A stretch of DNA of 64,000 bases from NCBI GenBank assembly GCA_964059195.1, contig CAXKWD010000003.1:15482606-15546605 (forward strand), in the 5' to 3' direction. Shown piece after piece: positions 11,327 through 21,383 of the stretch. Source of the stretch: Ectobius pallidus (lineage: Eukaryota; Arthropoda; Insecta; Blattodea; Ectobiidae). The position numbers and the translations under genes are program-made. Position 1 is the first letter of the stretch. Each line of letters starts with the position of its first letter. Under the pieces are notes generated by a model. That model made no database searches, was not told the DNA's origin, and saw only the letters and a program-made list of their open reading frames with translations.

Positions 11327-11400
11327 GTGATGATTAAGGCGCGGAAGTCAATGCCCTATCAGAAGACGAAATATGCAAGCAAATATGCTCTAAAATTTGT
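11327..11400 (+). repeat. direct repeat P, copy 1
   Basis: 'gtgatgattaagg' then 'ccctatcagaagac' recur at 12602-12665 with few changes. The pair brackets about 1.2 kb that ends with a hAT terminus. Confidence 0.65.
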
Positions 11401-11611
11401 AAAATATGCTGCGAATCAATGAAGTATTCAAGTAATTTTTAATACTTTACGTCTACTTTTTTAGGAAGATTTCAAACAAAAATCTACCTATTGCAATCGA
11501 CACCATGCCATGACTTTCGAAAAATTCTTCCATATCCATACGTTTCATGCCTCCTTAAGTACGAAACTGCCCGTTCAAAAAAAAAAATTGTGATATATAC
11601 ATATAGCCTAT

Positions 11612-11613
11612 AG

Positions 11614-11652
<39 letters not shown>
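11612..11652. repeat. (AT)n microsatellite
   Basis: An uninterrupted AT dinucleotide run follows two 'tatagcc' units. Confidence 0.9.
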
Positions 11653-11653
<1 letters not shown>

Positions 11654-11749
11654 CAAGCTAGCGGCCGTAATTTTGAAGATATTTCAACCAAATTTTATTA
11701 TGTTATTTCTAGGCCCAATAGTTCGGACAAGTTCGTTAATGAGCAAAAT

Positions 11750-11905
11750 TGGCGCAAGGGGAGGGTCGGGGAAGGGGTTGAAATTTTGAAAAATTTAGGC
11801 CTAGATCTCGGCCCCTATGAAGAATAGAGGGAAACTTTGTATGAATAAATTAGATTTCTCTATGGAGTTCACAGAGACACCAGTGATATATAGATGAAAA
11901 CTTGT
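11750..11905 (+). repeat. dispersed repeat J, copy 1
   Basis: 'agagggaaactttgt', 'gaataaattaga' and 'ctctatggagttcacag' recur at 27190-27255. Family unknown. Confidence 0.6.
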
Positions 11906-11929
11906 ATATGCATGTTTCATAAGCGACTA

Positions 11930-12601
11930 TGCCTAAAAATGATACTTTTATAGGACCTAAAAAAGCCTATTTTTACGTTAGAGCCTAATATTACCTATTT
12001 GCTTGTTTTTCCTCTAAAGTTCAAAATAAGTTATTTTTTGTTATAAATTATAGCATTTATTTTCAGTTCGTACTAAATTTTTAGCTCGGAATGTGCAGTA
12101 CATGACACATTTGCGACTTGGTTAAATACTAAGGAACGTTTCGTCTTCTGTAGAAAAGTTCCTTGATATTCCCAAGAAAATATAGTGTTTTTCTCCCGAC
12201 TCCCACATCCAATAACAAACAAATAATAATAACAATAATAATAATAAAAAGTAGTTCTCTGAATCACTGAGGGATACAAGGGGTTGAATATGCTAACGTG
12301 CGTAGCTTCTGGGCGCAGGGATTAGGTTTTCACTGTTATGGTACTAATACAGACCCTAGCAAAAGGTCTATATGATTCTGTGTATCATAGGTCTATACCT
12401 GTGTTTTATCAAGATTATTGATTAATGGTGACTTCAATAAATAATATATTATGCATTGCAATTGAGATATTTCAGAAAATTGGCAACATAACGATTTTAT
12501 AAGAGACTATTTTACGATTTTTAGAATCTATTTTCCAATTTTTAGAGCCTATTTTAGGTGCCTATTACATGCATTTTTAGCGACCTAAAGTCCGAAGTCT
12601 A
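11930..12601 (+). mobile_element. hAT-like element E, copy 1
   Basis: The right end '...cctaaagtccgaagtcta' and the body up to 12040 match, in inverse, 39795-40381, including 'cccgactcccacatcc' versus 'ggatgcgggagtcggga'. The left end is uncertain. Subterminal DNA has 'cctaaaaa/gcctattt' words. A short (taa)n run is at 12227-12247. Confidence 0.7.
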
Positions 12602-12665
12602 GTGATGATTAAGGTCCGGAAGTTAATACCCTATCAGAAGACAAAATATGCCCTAAACTTTTAAT
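12602..12665 (+). repeat. direct repeat P, copy 2
   Basis: Second copy of the sequence at 11327-11400, beginning immediately after the hAT terminus at 12601. Confidence 0.65.
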
Positions 12666-12668
12666 AGT

Positions 12669-13110
12669 ATATTGCGATACAAGTGCCGTAAGCGGTGCAT
12701 ATGGATCGAGGAAAGAGTTTGAAAAAAAGAGGCACTTGCTATTTTTTGCACGATGATTATTTATATCAATTTAATTATATTAATTGAGATATTAGCTGAA
12801 AATATTATGTATATACAGTATTGAAGATGGATGTAATATTTCAGAAAGTGATTCGCATGTGTTGGTTGTTATGGGGACCGAATATTTGTCTTGTTAAAGT
12901 CGCCACAAACTAGGGGGCCTTGGTTCCGGTCTTCCTTAAAGGCTTGTATTATGATGGATTTACTTACGGCACTTGTGCTTTTTGTCATTTTTACAGCACT
13001 GCGATTTCGTTTGTTTTCAAAGCTTGTGGGATTGTCAACTTACGATCAACGGCAACAATATTCGTAAGTAGGCCTACCACTAATTAGTTACGTCGTGTAA
13101 AAACACATTT
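12669..13110 (+). repeat. hairpin repeat R, copy A
   Basis: It starts 'agtatattgcgatacaag', has 'attttttgcacgatgattat', 'gtgattcgcatgtgttg' and ends 'ttagttacgtcgtgtaaaaa'. It matches 45629-46090 and 62737-63215. The 3' arm of the leading hairpin is lost here. A TAGGCCTA present at 13069-13076 is absent from copy B. Confidence 0.75.
13069..13076. other. TAGGCCTA gain site (R repeat)
   Basis: This copy reads 'cgtaagTAGGCCTAccac'; copy B at 46054-46061 reads 'taagTAcc'. The difference is exactly GGCCTA inserted after a TA. Confidence 0.85.
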
Positions 13111-13653
13111 TTATTAGATTTTATTTGTAGTTAATGAGATTATATGGATTAATCGTAGATTGGGCAATTAATTATAGTAGGCTATATTCTCACTCTCTGG
13201 GTCTATGTAGGCCTACTTGAAGACATGAGGCTAGAGACTTGAACTGCGGAACCGATTCGTGAAACTTCGGCTACATCACAGAAGTAAGCACGTGCATATG
13301 CGGTAGTTTTGTGAATGCGAGGTATTGAATCGATCCGGAGCTTAACTCTGAGATCGATTACAAAAATTACAAATTAGAAATAAAGTTTTAGCGAATGAGT
13401 GATCGATTAAACAGAGACATGCCAAATTAAGTAAAGAACAAGATACTTCATCTACGAGTTATTAACATAAAATATAAGATTACAGATTTATTTAATAAAG
13501 ATAGGAAGAACTTTGTTCTCTGTAGAGAAGATATATTAATTGGATTGAAATCATGTAGACGTTGTACTTTTATCTTCCTTTCTTTAACGATTACTATGAG
13601 AAAGCGTAAGCGCAGAGGTTTATGTGTGCCATGTGGAACCTATATTTAAAAGC
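13111..13653. other. unassigned DNA
   Basis: No gene or internal repeat match recognised; one further TAGGCCTA occurs at about 13208. Confidence 0.4.
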
Positions 13654-14256
13654 GGGGTTAGTTTCTCATTCTACTGGATTCGTTAATTTTGTTTTTTACA
13701 CACGTAAAACGGCAAAATTTCATGTAATATTATTCTCCAGAAGTTTTAGAATCCATATATAGACACATTTTGTTTCTAAGAATATTTTAAATTTGGGTAA
13801 AATCGGTAAGAAGTTCACAAAAAACTAACCTAAAATGGCGCTCTGAAAGGAATCACAATAATACAGAATCAGCTGCTAGAAACAGCGCAGGTGCATGCTG
13901 GGAAGAAGCCGATGGGTCACGTGGTGCTGGAATCAGCTGCCAACATGATAATGGTCAGACAACCCTCCGGAAGATATAATATGCCACATTTTCGAAACCG
14001 ACAAACAGTGTATCGTACATTATTCGAAAATGCAAGGGCGCTTCGCTTCGGCTGCCGCCTCCGCTCGCGCACTTAACTAATGTGGTTAGTGTTTTGCATT
14101 ATTTAGCTTTATGTAGAGGTTACAGGACGGTATGGAACAGACCAATGACATGCAAGGTCGTTGTCAGCCAATGGGAGTGTTGGTCTGCAAGCCAGAGACC
14201 GCATACCAACGCCGAACATCGCGTGTGGAAATCCAGTAGAGTGGGAAACTAAACCC
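13654..14256. mobile_element. unclassified TIR element, 603 bp
   Basis: The left end 'ggggttagtttctcattc' and right end (inverted) 'gggtttagtttcccactc' match at 24 of 27 bases. I see no clear target duplication, so the superfamily is open. It holds a relatively CpG-rich patch at 14030-14070. The 61-codon frame 13891-14076 has no motif I recognise. Confidence 0.6.
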
Positions 14257-14412
14257 ATCGGAAATTACATTATGCAACAAACCTATAATGGCATTTATTA
14301 AGGTACGAGTATGTTTATGAAACGAGCGAATCAAGTTTCATAATTTTCATACGAGCATTTTTATAGGTCAGTTGTATACGACTGTTCTTCTTCGACCATA
14401 AAATTAATCTAA

Positions 14413-14962
14413 GGGCCTGTTCGATGACCTGCTGATATCATATTTATCTGCCAGATAGAGAACCTATCAGGAAGTTGACCAAGAATTGTGTATTATGATC
14501 TCCTGACAAAATCTGACTGGCAAGACAAGATAAGCTCGCAGGAGGATGGAGTGGCTGACAAGCTTCCAACTGCTAGTTAGGAATCTTGGTTGAAACAAGA
14601 TGGCAGTGCGCCGAAGTTTTCTGGCCACCTGAATTTTAGAACTGATGCCGGAAGATTTAATTTACATAAAATTGTCATTTTATGCTCACATATGAATGAA
14701 ATACAATTGAACAAATAGATTAATGCACTTAAAACGATATGTTGTATTGTACAAATACAAATCCGAGCTGCCGCACCTAGTGGAGGACTACCGAACTACA
14801 ACAAACACACCTCTCTGCTCAGCGAGGTAAGGACCCTTTTACAAATTTTTACTGCGTTCTTCCCGATAGCAGTTCAGCGGTGGTATTACAAGGCATCTTC
14901 CAGTTAAGCTATCTGGAAGTCACGTATCGGGAGGAATTGTCGACAGGTGGTAATACAGGCCC
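14413..14962. mobile_element. PIF/Harbinger-like MITE, 550 bp
   Basis: The ends 'gggcctgttcgatgacctg' and (inverted) 'gggcctgtattaccacctg' are flanked by TAA at 14410-14412 and 14963-14965, the Harbinger target duplication. A/T-rich interior without a transposase. Confidence 0.8.
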
Positions 14963-14965
14963 TAA

Positions 14966-15204
14966 ATGTATACATTTTAAGACTTAGATACACGCAAACG
15001 AACCGGCTACGCTTCAGCAAGATGACCTTCGCATCAACATGGTTGACGTAGTTCATGTCTTCTAAGAGAGATGGCAGCTTACTGCGTCGGTCAAATCGAA
15101 GCTTCCTTTCGCTGTTTTCTTCAAACCAAAGGATTTTTACAGCACGAAATGGATTAATTTAGTATAATATTAAAATTAACAGGAAGAGAATTGATTTTAT
15201 TTTA
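14966..15204 (+). repeat. dispersed repeat K, copy 1, 5' part
   Basis: 'gagatggcagctta', 'tcgaagctt' and 'gatttttacagcacgaaat' correspond to 37290-37440. The repeat is interrupted by 15205-16492 and resumes at about 16493. Confidence 0.65.
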
Positions 15205-15390
15205 AATTAGCTTAAAGGGCCCGGCGTCGCACGGGTTTTGTATTTTGTAAATTCGAAAATAACTTATGAAGGACTTTCGATTTTCAAACTCTAGGTTTTT
15301 ATATAGGTATTTAGAATTTGAAATGAGGAAGAACAACTTATCACACTCAAACTATTCCCTAAGAAAATGCTAGATATAGCTTTTTATAGC
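15205..15390 (-). mobile_element. Helitron family 1, 3' fragment
   Basis: Read on the minus strand it ends with a 'cccgtgcgacgccggg' hairpin and CTAA before a T, matching the 3' end at 29285-29315. The rest of the element is missing. Confidence 0.7.
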
Positions 15391-15885
15391 TTATAGCAGA
15401 TCCCTGCGGCTTCGCCCACGATAATTAATCGGAAGATTGAAAATCGAGAGAAAAATAATTAAAATATTATACTTATTAACACTTTGCAGACGAAACATTC
15501 ATAGGTCTAAACGAAACGATTAATAGGCCTAATTAATGAAACAGTTAAAATCCGGCTTTGAAGTTAATTCCACGGTTAGAAAGCGCAGCATGGGAAAAAT
15601 AACCTCAGATTCTAGTTCCCTGGCCCAGAAAACCCCTACGTAGTGAGTTTCGTCCGAATCGAACAATGTTTGCCTATTTAGGCCTATATTCATTATCCCT
15701 CTTCCGTCTAGGGTGAAAATTTTAGATGTCTGCGTGCCTTGACATTATAAACAAATGAATCGACCAGGCTAAAATTAAAGTTAAAATTAAAAATGTACTA
15801 TGCCAGAATACTTCAAAAACTTCCCAAAGTTTCATGGCGATCGTATATAGGACAAACAGGACAAACAGACATACATTCGTATATA
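15391..15885 (-). mobile_element. Helitron family 2, truncated
   Basis: The minus-strand 3' region has the 'cgtgggcgaagccgcagg' hairpin. The body matches 17344-17720 and 58857-60390. It stops at the MITE starting at 15886. A TAGGCCTA at 15524-15531 is absent from the sister copy at 17472. Confidence 0.65.
15524..15531. other. TAGGCCTA gain site (Helitron family 2)
   Basis: This copy reads 'gattaaTAGGCCTAattaat'; the sister copy at 17466-17478 reads 'gattaaTAattaa'. Clean difference of GGCCTA. Confidence 0.85.
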
Positions 15886-16405
15886 CAGGGGGTTAATAAA
15901 TAACACCGAAATATTTTACCTGTATATAGAGAAGACTTAGACAAGGAACTTTTATTAGGAGATTTTTGTTCTACGACGTAAAATGTTTATGGCACAGGAC
16001 ATTAAAGTCATTACAATTTGGTGCTCATAACTCAATAATGTAGCGAAATAGGGTTGAAATGTTCATTAAATTGTCTTCATGCCTTCCTAGTGATCGATAA
16101 AAACCTGACTCTTAATCATTCGTCAACAGCTATATCATAATTTAGTGTTCACATAATCTGCAACATTTACAGACTAACCACATGACTGGTAGCCACTCCA
16201 TTAGTCTATTTTTTTTATTCACAACTACTGACTACAGTGTTAACAACGAAGTTCCTTTGTTTTGCTTTTCTTTCTAATGTTAGAAGTCAGTGGCGGCCAT
16301 GCCCTGGGAGATTTTATGCTGTAACAGGAAAAATTGAATCCATAGAACAAAAATCTCTTAATAAAAGTTGCTTGTGCTTGACACTCCGGGGGTAATGGAG
16401 GGCAT

Positions 16406-16439
<34 letters not shown>

Positions 16440-16492
16440 AAGTCCCCTCTATTCACAGGTAAAATATTTCGGTGTTATTCATTAACACCCTG
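15886..16492. mobile_element. TA-inserting MITE (Tc1/mariner type), 607 bp, copy 1
   Basis: The ends 'cagggggttaataaataaca' and 'cattaacaccctg' are inverted, inside TA dinucleotides (15884-15885, 16493-16494). Inverted repeats extend about 85 bp each side. Compared with the 541 bp copy at 32253, this one has an extra segment of about 70 bp at about 16375-16441 with an (ac)n run. Coding remnant unclear. Confidence 0.8.
16407..16433. repeat. (CA)n microsatellite
   Basis: Pure CA repeat inside the MITE at 15886-16492, absent from its sister copy. Frames encoding Cys-Val or Thr-His runs here are artefacts. Confidence 0.9.
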
Positions 16493-16700
16493 TATATATA
16501 GATACAGTCTAATTATTAAGCAGATTTCAGCTGCTTTTATTCTTATGGCCTCAAGATCGTTTCATGTTCGATAATAATCGATATAATACTTGTGTTATAA
16601 GGAAAATCTCGAAATGAATGTCATTATGACATTGTTACGTCACAATACGGTCGAGCAAAAAGTACATCTGAACCGTATTCTCTGCATTAATAAGCTCTAA
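16493..16700 (+). repeat. dispersed repeat K, copy 1, 3' part
   Basis: 'ctcaagatcgtttcatgttc', 'tcgatataatacttgtgtta' and 'cattgttacgtcacaa' match 37465-37544 plus 38440-38490. Confidence 0.65.
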
Positions 16701-17232
16701 ATTGATATTTCAGCCCGGAATTTAAGTATACTTAATTAAAGTACCGCTTCTAACATTTCCCAACAAGCGTAGAAGTTCAAACTTAAATTAGGAAGAAAAA
16801 GACAGCAACGTTTCGCTAACCAGGGGGAGAAAGAGGAAGCAAACATTACCCTTACGTACACTTGAAGAACCAAAGCCCTGAGAATCGAGATAAATCGATA
16901 CATTCGAGTATCGTTACGCCGTCAGTGGGATAAGAAATGAAAGATTTTCCTCCAGGATAGAAGGACTGGAATTAAGGATGAAGAAAGAGAAGGGACGGAA
17001 GGATAAAATGAATAATTCAATGCATCAAAATCAAGTTTGATTTGTCCGCATCGACAGAGGCATAGCGTTCCGCACAATTCTAAATCTATAGACTGTTAAA
17101 AAGCAAGGACAGTATTTCCCATGTGGCTGTCTTCAAATGCCCACATAGATGTTATTTATAGCATTTTTTTCAGTTTTCAAATTCCTTGAGACAAACGCGA
17201 AGGTGCTCGATTTTTTTTCTTTTTTTTGCATA
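16701..17232. other. unassigned DNA
   Basis: No gene, internal repeat or transposon end recognised. Confidence 0.4.
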
Positions 17233-17241
17233 TTGGAATTA

Positions 17242-17333
<92 letters not shown>

Positions 17334-17335
17334 TC
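17233..17335. repeat. (TTA)n microsatellite, about 100 bp
   Basis: Nearly pure ATT trinucleotide repeat. The poly-Leu and poly-Tyr frames at 17149-17371 translate only this run. Confidence 0.95.
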
Positions 17336-17339
17336 ATTG

Positions 17340-18049
17340 CTAGCAGATCCCCGCGGCTTCGCCCACGATAATTAACTAAAAATTAAGAGCAAAATAATTA
17401 AAACTTTAGGCTATATTTAAGTTACTAACACTTGCACGCGAAACATTCCTATGCCTAAATTAAACGATTAATAATTAATGAACCAGCTAAAAATCCGGCT
17501 TTGAAGTGAATTCCACGATTATAAAGCGCAGCATGGGAAAAGCAACCTCAGATTCTCCGTTCTCCGTCCCAGAAAACCCATGCATAGTGAGTTTCGTCAA
17601 AATCGAACAATGTTTGCCCATTTAGGCCTATATTAATAAATTATCCCTCTTCCGTCTACGTTGAAAATTTCAGATGTCTGCGTGTCTTGACATTATAAAC
17701 AAATGCAGACCTATCGACCTACATTAAGTAAGGCTTACAAAAATCAAGCAATCGCGACGCTTTTATTTCCAAGGTATGACAAAAATAGGCAAAGCCACCT
17801 GTAATTGATTTGACAAATAAATTGTATTAGGCCTAGGCTATTGAAAACTGATGCTTCGAAAGAGCAAAAAATGCACGTTTTCTGCCCGTTGTTCACTCAT
17901 AACTCGCGAACGAAAGCGAAAATTGAAAATCCGGCTTCGATGTGCATTCGCCTTCCCTTCAGTCCATCTATGTTTAAAATTTCAGATCTCTGCGTTCAGT
18001 AGACAGACAAACAGACAGAAAGACAGATACTTCCTTTTATTATTATAGA
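17340..18049 (-). mobile_element. Helitron family 2, about 710 bp
   Basis: On the minus strand it begins 'TCTATAATAATAAAAGGAAG' (18049) and ends with a GC hairpin ('gtgggcgaagccgcgggg') and CTAG at 17340-17343. The body contains a (acagacag)n tract. Matches 59480-60390. Non-coding; the frame 17851-18048 is incidental. Confidence 0.75.
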
Positions 18050-18322
18050 AGATTACAGAAATACAGATGTACATAGGCCTATAGGCCTACCAAAATTTTC
18101 TTGCAAGATAAAAAATCAACAAACCAATTTTTTTGCTGTCAGATGAGCAAAGCTCGTGTTTAGGGGCTAGAAATGTATTATATTTTAGAGAAACAGAGAT
18201 ATTTATAAAGTATGAAAATTAAGTATTAAAAACAGTTAACCGTGTTTATAATACTAAAAATTAAAAATACAAATTTATAGTGTTACCAGAAAATTAACTT
18301 AATTTTCCAAACTATATATATA
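18050..18322. other. unassigned AT-rich DNA
   Basis: Contains two adjacent TAGGCCTA-type octamers at about 18068-18083. Nothing else recognised. Confidence 0.4.
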
Positions 18323-18597
18323 CTAGCTTAAAAGGTCCGGGGTATTTTCAATTCGGAATTATCTTACGAGGGACCTCAAATTTTGATACTCTAGGTCTTT
18401 ATATACAGTGAGTCCCACGCAAGAGTTGGCCAATGACGGGGGTTTCTGCGTCGCGGCTGGCACAGCTCCAACTCCCGAGCTCTATTGTCTTTAAGTTCTT
18501 CTTGTGTATCGGAAATTGACCTAAGCACTTTATTTTTTCAAGTTTCCCCATAAATAATATTTACATACTGTTAGAAGAACTTGATGACAATATCACA

Positions 18598-18605
18598 TAG
18601 GCCTA
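18598..18605. other. TAGGCCTA within transposase relic
   Basis: Also at 21079-21086. The opposite arm of the fold-back copy lacks it and keeps the reading frame EELQDNITREINS. Here a 13-nt difference (TAGGCC plus a repeated 'tatcaca') breaks the frame. Confidence 0.75.
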
Positions 18606-18630
18606 TCACAAGAAAAAGTAACTCTGTCTC

Positions 18631-18724
18631 GAAAGCTGAACTTATGCGCGTGAAGGAAAATTTCCTAAAAAGGTGCCAGTATTGTTTGGATGCAAGAGGA
18701 GAACATTTCCATCATCTCTTGTGA
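18631..18724 (+). pseudogene. Tc-like transposase, C-terminal fragment
   Basis: The frame reads EAELMRVKENFLKRCQYCLD followed by ARGEHFHHLL and a TGA. This is the C-terminal tail of insect IS630/Tc1-type transposases, where a conserved E-x-RV-x-N-F segment precedes a Gly-x-HF-x-HLL end. The catalytic domain is missing. The annotated-looking 142-codon frame 18690-19118 is in another register and is not this protein. Confidence 0.7.
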
Positions 18725-18990
18725 TGAAGTACGTGGTTATTTTCATTGTAATTTTAACTGTAAATGTGAGAACCTGAATCATTACAACAACCGCGGCATT
18801 ATTTGCGTAGATATTTCACCCGATCGCTCGGGAGTTGGAGCTGTGCCAGCCGCGACGCAGAAACCCGCGTCATTGGCCAACTCTTGCGTGGGACTCACTG
18901 TAGGTAGGCTAGCCTATGTAGGTATCAGAAAACGCTTGGTACAACATTTATGGCTCATAGAGGATTTAGCATTTTCACGAAGTGAGGAAG

Positions 18991-19932
18991 TGAGTACGCT
19001 ATTTAGAGCCGTTGAATTGTATAAGAGTAGATGGAAGAAGACTCCGGAGGATGACAAATTTATAAAATATATTATAGGTAATATAACGAGAGGTCAGGAA
19101 TTTCGGGGTCGAACATGATACATCCTCTACCTACGGTACCTATGGTGTCTGAAAATAAATAACACAGAAGTACTGAAATTTTACAACGAATTTTCCTTAA
19201 ATACAACGCCATTTTCATGTATCCCCGAGTTAGGAATTTTATAATAATTGCTATTAGATGTCGTTTGTGTGATCTTCATTGCTTATAAGAGTCAAACACC
19301 TCAAAAACCCATTCAGAAGTTCTGTATTGCCTTTGGGCAATTGATATCATGTCATAGTAATTTGTACGATACAATGGGAAGTTCCTTCCGCGAGTTTTTT
19401 GGGTATTAGGTTCTGCAGCGATTTACTATTCAAAAGTTTGAACAATGGTACAAGTTTATAATCATACACTAGTAATTCTTATCATATAGCGTTATATATT
19501 ACATAGATATTTAAATTGTTAGGAAACTATGTTATGATTAACACAAAATTGCAATGAATGAAAAATTGCATTTAAACAGAATCATTACAGCGAGGACGGA
19601 TTTGAGGTTTAATTTTAATGGAATTTTAAATTTATTTACCCTGGGTAGAGTTAAGACTATCAGATCTTCTTGCCCCCTCTACAAGGATTTCATAAACTAC
19701 AATTATAATACAAAAGTCTCACTTTATTGCACGTATTGACAAGAACGTAATATTTTTATTGGCAATTGTCATTTTAAAACATTTATACATGAATGGACAT
19801 TTTAAATCTATTAATGATGGCTGTCAAATGGGATATAGCTGCAGAGGATTTTTATTTTTCACTCTCTCTTTCTTTTAGCCTAGACTGTTGTTATTTTTAT
19901 GTTATTGATAGGGTTGTCTGCAAAACGAGTTA
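18991..19932. other. unassigned DNA with a weak open frame
   Basis: The end of the plus frame at about 18985-19118 translates as a Lys/Glu-rich peptide (RSEEVSTLFRAVELYKSRW...). It looks protein-like but matches nothing I know and has no other exon signal. Nothing else recognised up to 19932. Confidence 0.35.
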
Positions 19933-20603
19933 TGAGGACCGTCCACAAAGTAAGCTTCCCTAGGTCCGTTCACAGAAACGAAACAAAATGTCATGGAAAT
20001 ATTTATTGAAACAGATATAGCAAGTGTTTAGCTATTTTCCAACATATTCGCCACCGGAATTCAGACATTTGTCTTACCGTGGGACCAACTTTTGAACACT
20101 TGTGTCGTAGAAGTCTGCCGCCTGAGATTTGAACCACTGTGTGACAGCCATCTCCGCTTCTCTGTCTTTCTCTGTCATAGGAAAAGATGGAAATCACTGG
20201 GGACGAGGTCCGGGCTGTAGGGTGGCTGTTGAAACACCTCCCAGCCGAACTTTTGCAGGAGACTTGCAGGGAGGTGTTGAAGCCTCCACCCTACAGCTCG
20301 AACCGCGCACCCAGAGATTTTCTACTTTTCCTACTCCTCAAGAAATTACAGAGAATGGTTGAGGTTGACAGAGAAACGGAGAAGGTTGTCACACAATGGT
20401 TCAAATCCCAGGCGGCAGATTTCTACGACACAAGTGTTCAAAAGTGGGTCCCACGGTATGAAAAAGTCTCAATTCCCGTGGCGAATATGTTGAAAAATAG
20501 CTGAACACTTGCTATACCTGCTGTAATAAATATTCCATTAAATTTTGTTTTGTTTCTGTAAACGGCCCTAGGGAAACTTAGTCTACTTAATGGACGCGCC
20601 TCA
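19933..20603. mobile_element. mariner family A, fold-back copy, 671 bp
   Basis: The ends 'tgaggaccgtcca' and (inverted) 'tgaggcgcgtcca' bound two inverted arms. 19950-20178 is the reverse complement of roughly 20375-20590, both being the 3' part of the transposase gene. About 200 bp of unpaired transposase sequence separates them. The element is therefore a long palindrome rather than a simple deletion product. Confidence 0.8.
20187..20504 (+). pseudogene. mariner transposase, C-terminal part
   Basis: Residues after about 48 follow the mariner C-terminus: PPPYSSNRAPRDFLLF corresponds to the family PPYSPDLAPSDFHLF, then TQWFKSQAADFYDTSVQKWV. The DDE catalytic Asp of the 'APSD' block is Arg here and 'SPDL' is changed, so it is dead. 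The first 45 residues come from the turn of the palindrome. The N-terminus and the first two catalytic Asp are absent. Confidence 0.75.
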
Positions 20604-20791
20604 TGCATACAAATATCGATTATTTTCATTTAGAAGTTGATTTATCAACTCATCTAGAGCTAAATACAGTGCGTCCCACGCAAGAGTTGGCCAATGATGC
20701 GGGTTTCTGCGTCGCGGCTGGCACAGCGATCGCTGACCCGAGCGATCGGGTGAAATATCTACGCAAATAATGCCGCGGTCGTTGTAATGAT

Positions 20792-21022
20792 TCAGGTTAT
20801 CACATTTACAGTTAAAATTACAACGCAAATAACCACGTACCTCATCACAAGAGACGATGGAAATGTTCTCCTCTTGCATAAGCACAACACTGACACCTTT
20901 CTTAGGGAATTTTCTTTCACGCGCGTAAATTCAGCTTCCGAGATAGAATTAATTTCTCTTGTGATATTGTCTTGAAGTTCTTCTTGTGTATGGGAAATTG
21001 ACCTATACACTTTATTTTTCAA
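20792..21022 (-). pseudogene. Tc-like transposase C-terminus, left arm
   Basis: The minus frame reads SHTQEELQDNITREINSISE then AEFTRVKENSLRK, the family pattern in which a 'T-x-EEL-x-x-x-I-x-x-EI' helix precedes 'RV-x-x-N-x-x-R'. The closing GEHFHHLL is lost by a frame change. The right arm has the complementary state: intact end, broken helix. Confidence 0.7.
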
Positions 21023-21112
21023 GTTTCCCTATAAATAATATTTACATACTGTTAGAAGAACTTGATGACAATATCACATAGGCCTATCACAAGAGAAATT
21101 AACTCTGTCTCG

Positions 21113-21208
21113 GAAGCTGAACTTATGCGCGTGAAAGAAAATTTCCTTATAAGGTGCCAGTATTGTCTGGATGCAAGAGGAGAACATTTCCATCATCTCT
21201 TGAGATGA
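21113..21208 (+). pseudogene. Tc-like transposase C-terminus, right arm
   Basis: Frame EAELMRVKENFLIRCQYCLD followed by ARGEHFHHLLR and a TGA. Upstream in the same arm, TAGGCCTA at 21079-21086 introduces a stop and frame change relative to the left arm. Confidence 0.7.
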
Positions 21209-21383
21209 GGTACGTGGTTATTTTCATTGTAATTTTAACTGTAAATGTGATAACCTGAATCATTACAACGACCGCGGCATTATTTGCGTAGATATTTCAC
21301 CCGATCGCTCGGGAGTTGGAGCTGTGCCAGCCGCGACGCAGAAACCCGCGTCATTGGCCAACTCTTGCGTGGGACTCACTGTA

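Larger units (their letters stand above)
18406..18900 (+). mobile_element. Tc-like TA-inserting element, 495 bp
   Basis: The ends 'cagtgagtcccacgcaag' are inverted for about 77 bp and flanked by TA (18404-18405, 18901-18902). It is a shortened relative of the fold-back element 20667-21381: most of the left arm is deleted, and the right arm keeps a transposase C-terminus. Confidence 0.85.
18323..18990 (-). mobile_element. Helitron family 1, interrupted by a MITE
   Basis: CTAG at 18323-18326 is the minus-strand 3' end. 18327-18405 and 18903-18990 match, in inverse, the 3' part of 44229-45220 ('cagaaaacgct', 'ggctcatagaggat'). The gap is exactly the MITE at 18406-18900. Confidence 0.65.
20667..21381. 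mobile_element. Tc-like fold-back element, 715 bp palindrome
   Basis: Flanked by TA (20665-20666, 21382-21383), with ends 'cagtgcgtcccacgcaag' and 'cagtgagtcccacgcaag'. The arms (about 20667-20980 and 21053-21381) are inverted copies along their whole length, separated by a loop of about 70 bp. Each arm carries the same transposase C-terminal gene segment. A transcript would fold into a stem of about 310 bp. Confidence 0.9.

Noticed and set aside
17149..17371. Long frames of Leu or Tyr
   Set aside because: They translate the (TTA)n microsatellite. The same applies to the frames at 53743-53961 and 54353-54613.
20667..21381. microRNA precursor
   Set aside because: The stem is far longer than a miRNA hairpin and the locus is a transposon with TA-flanked ends; siRNA production is possible but not shown.
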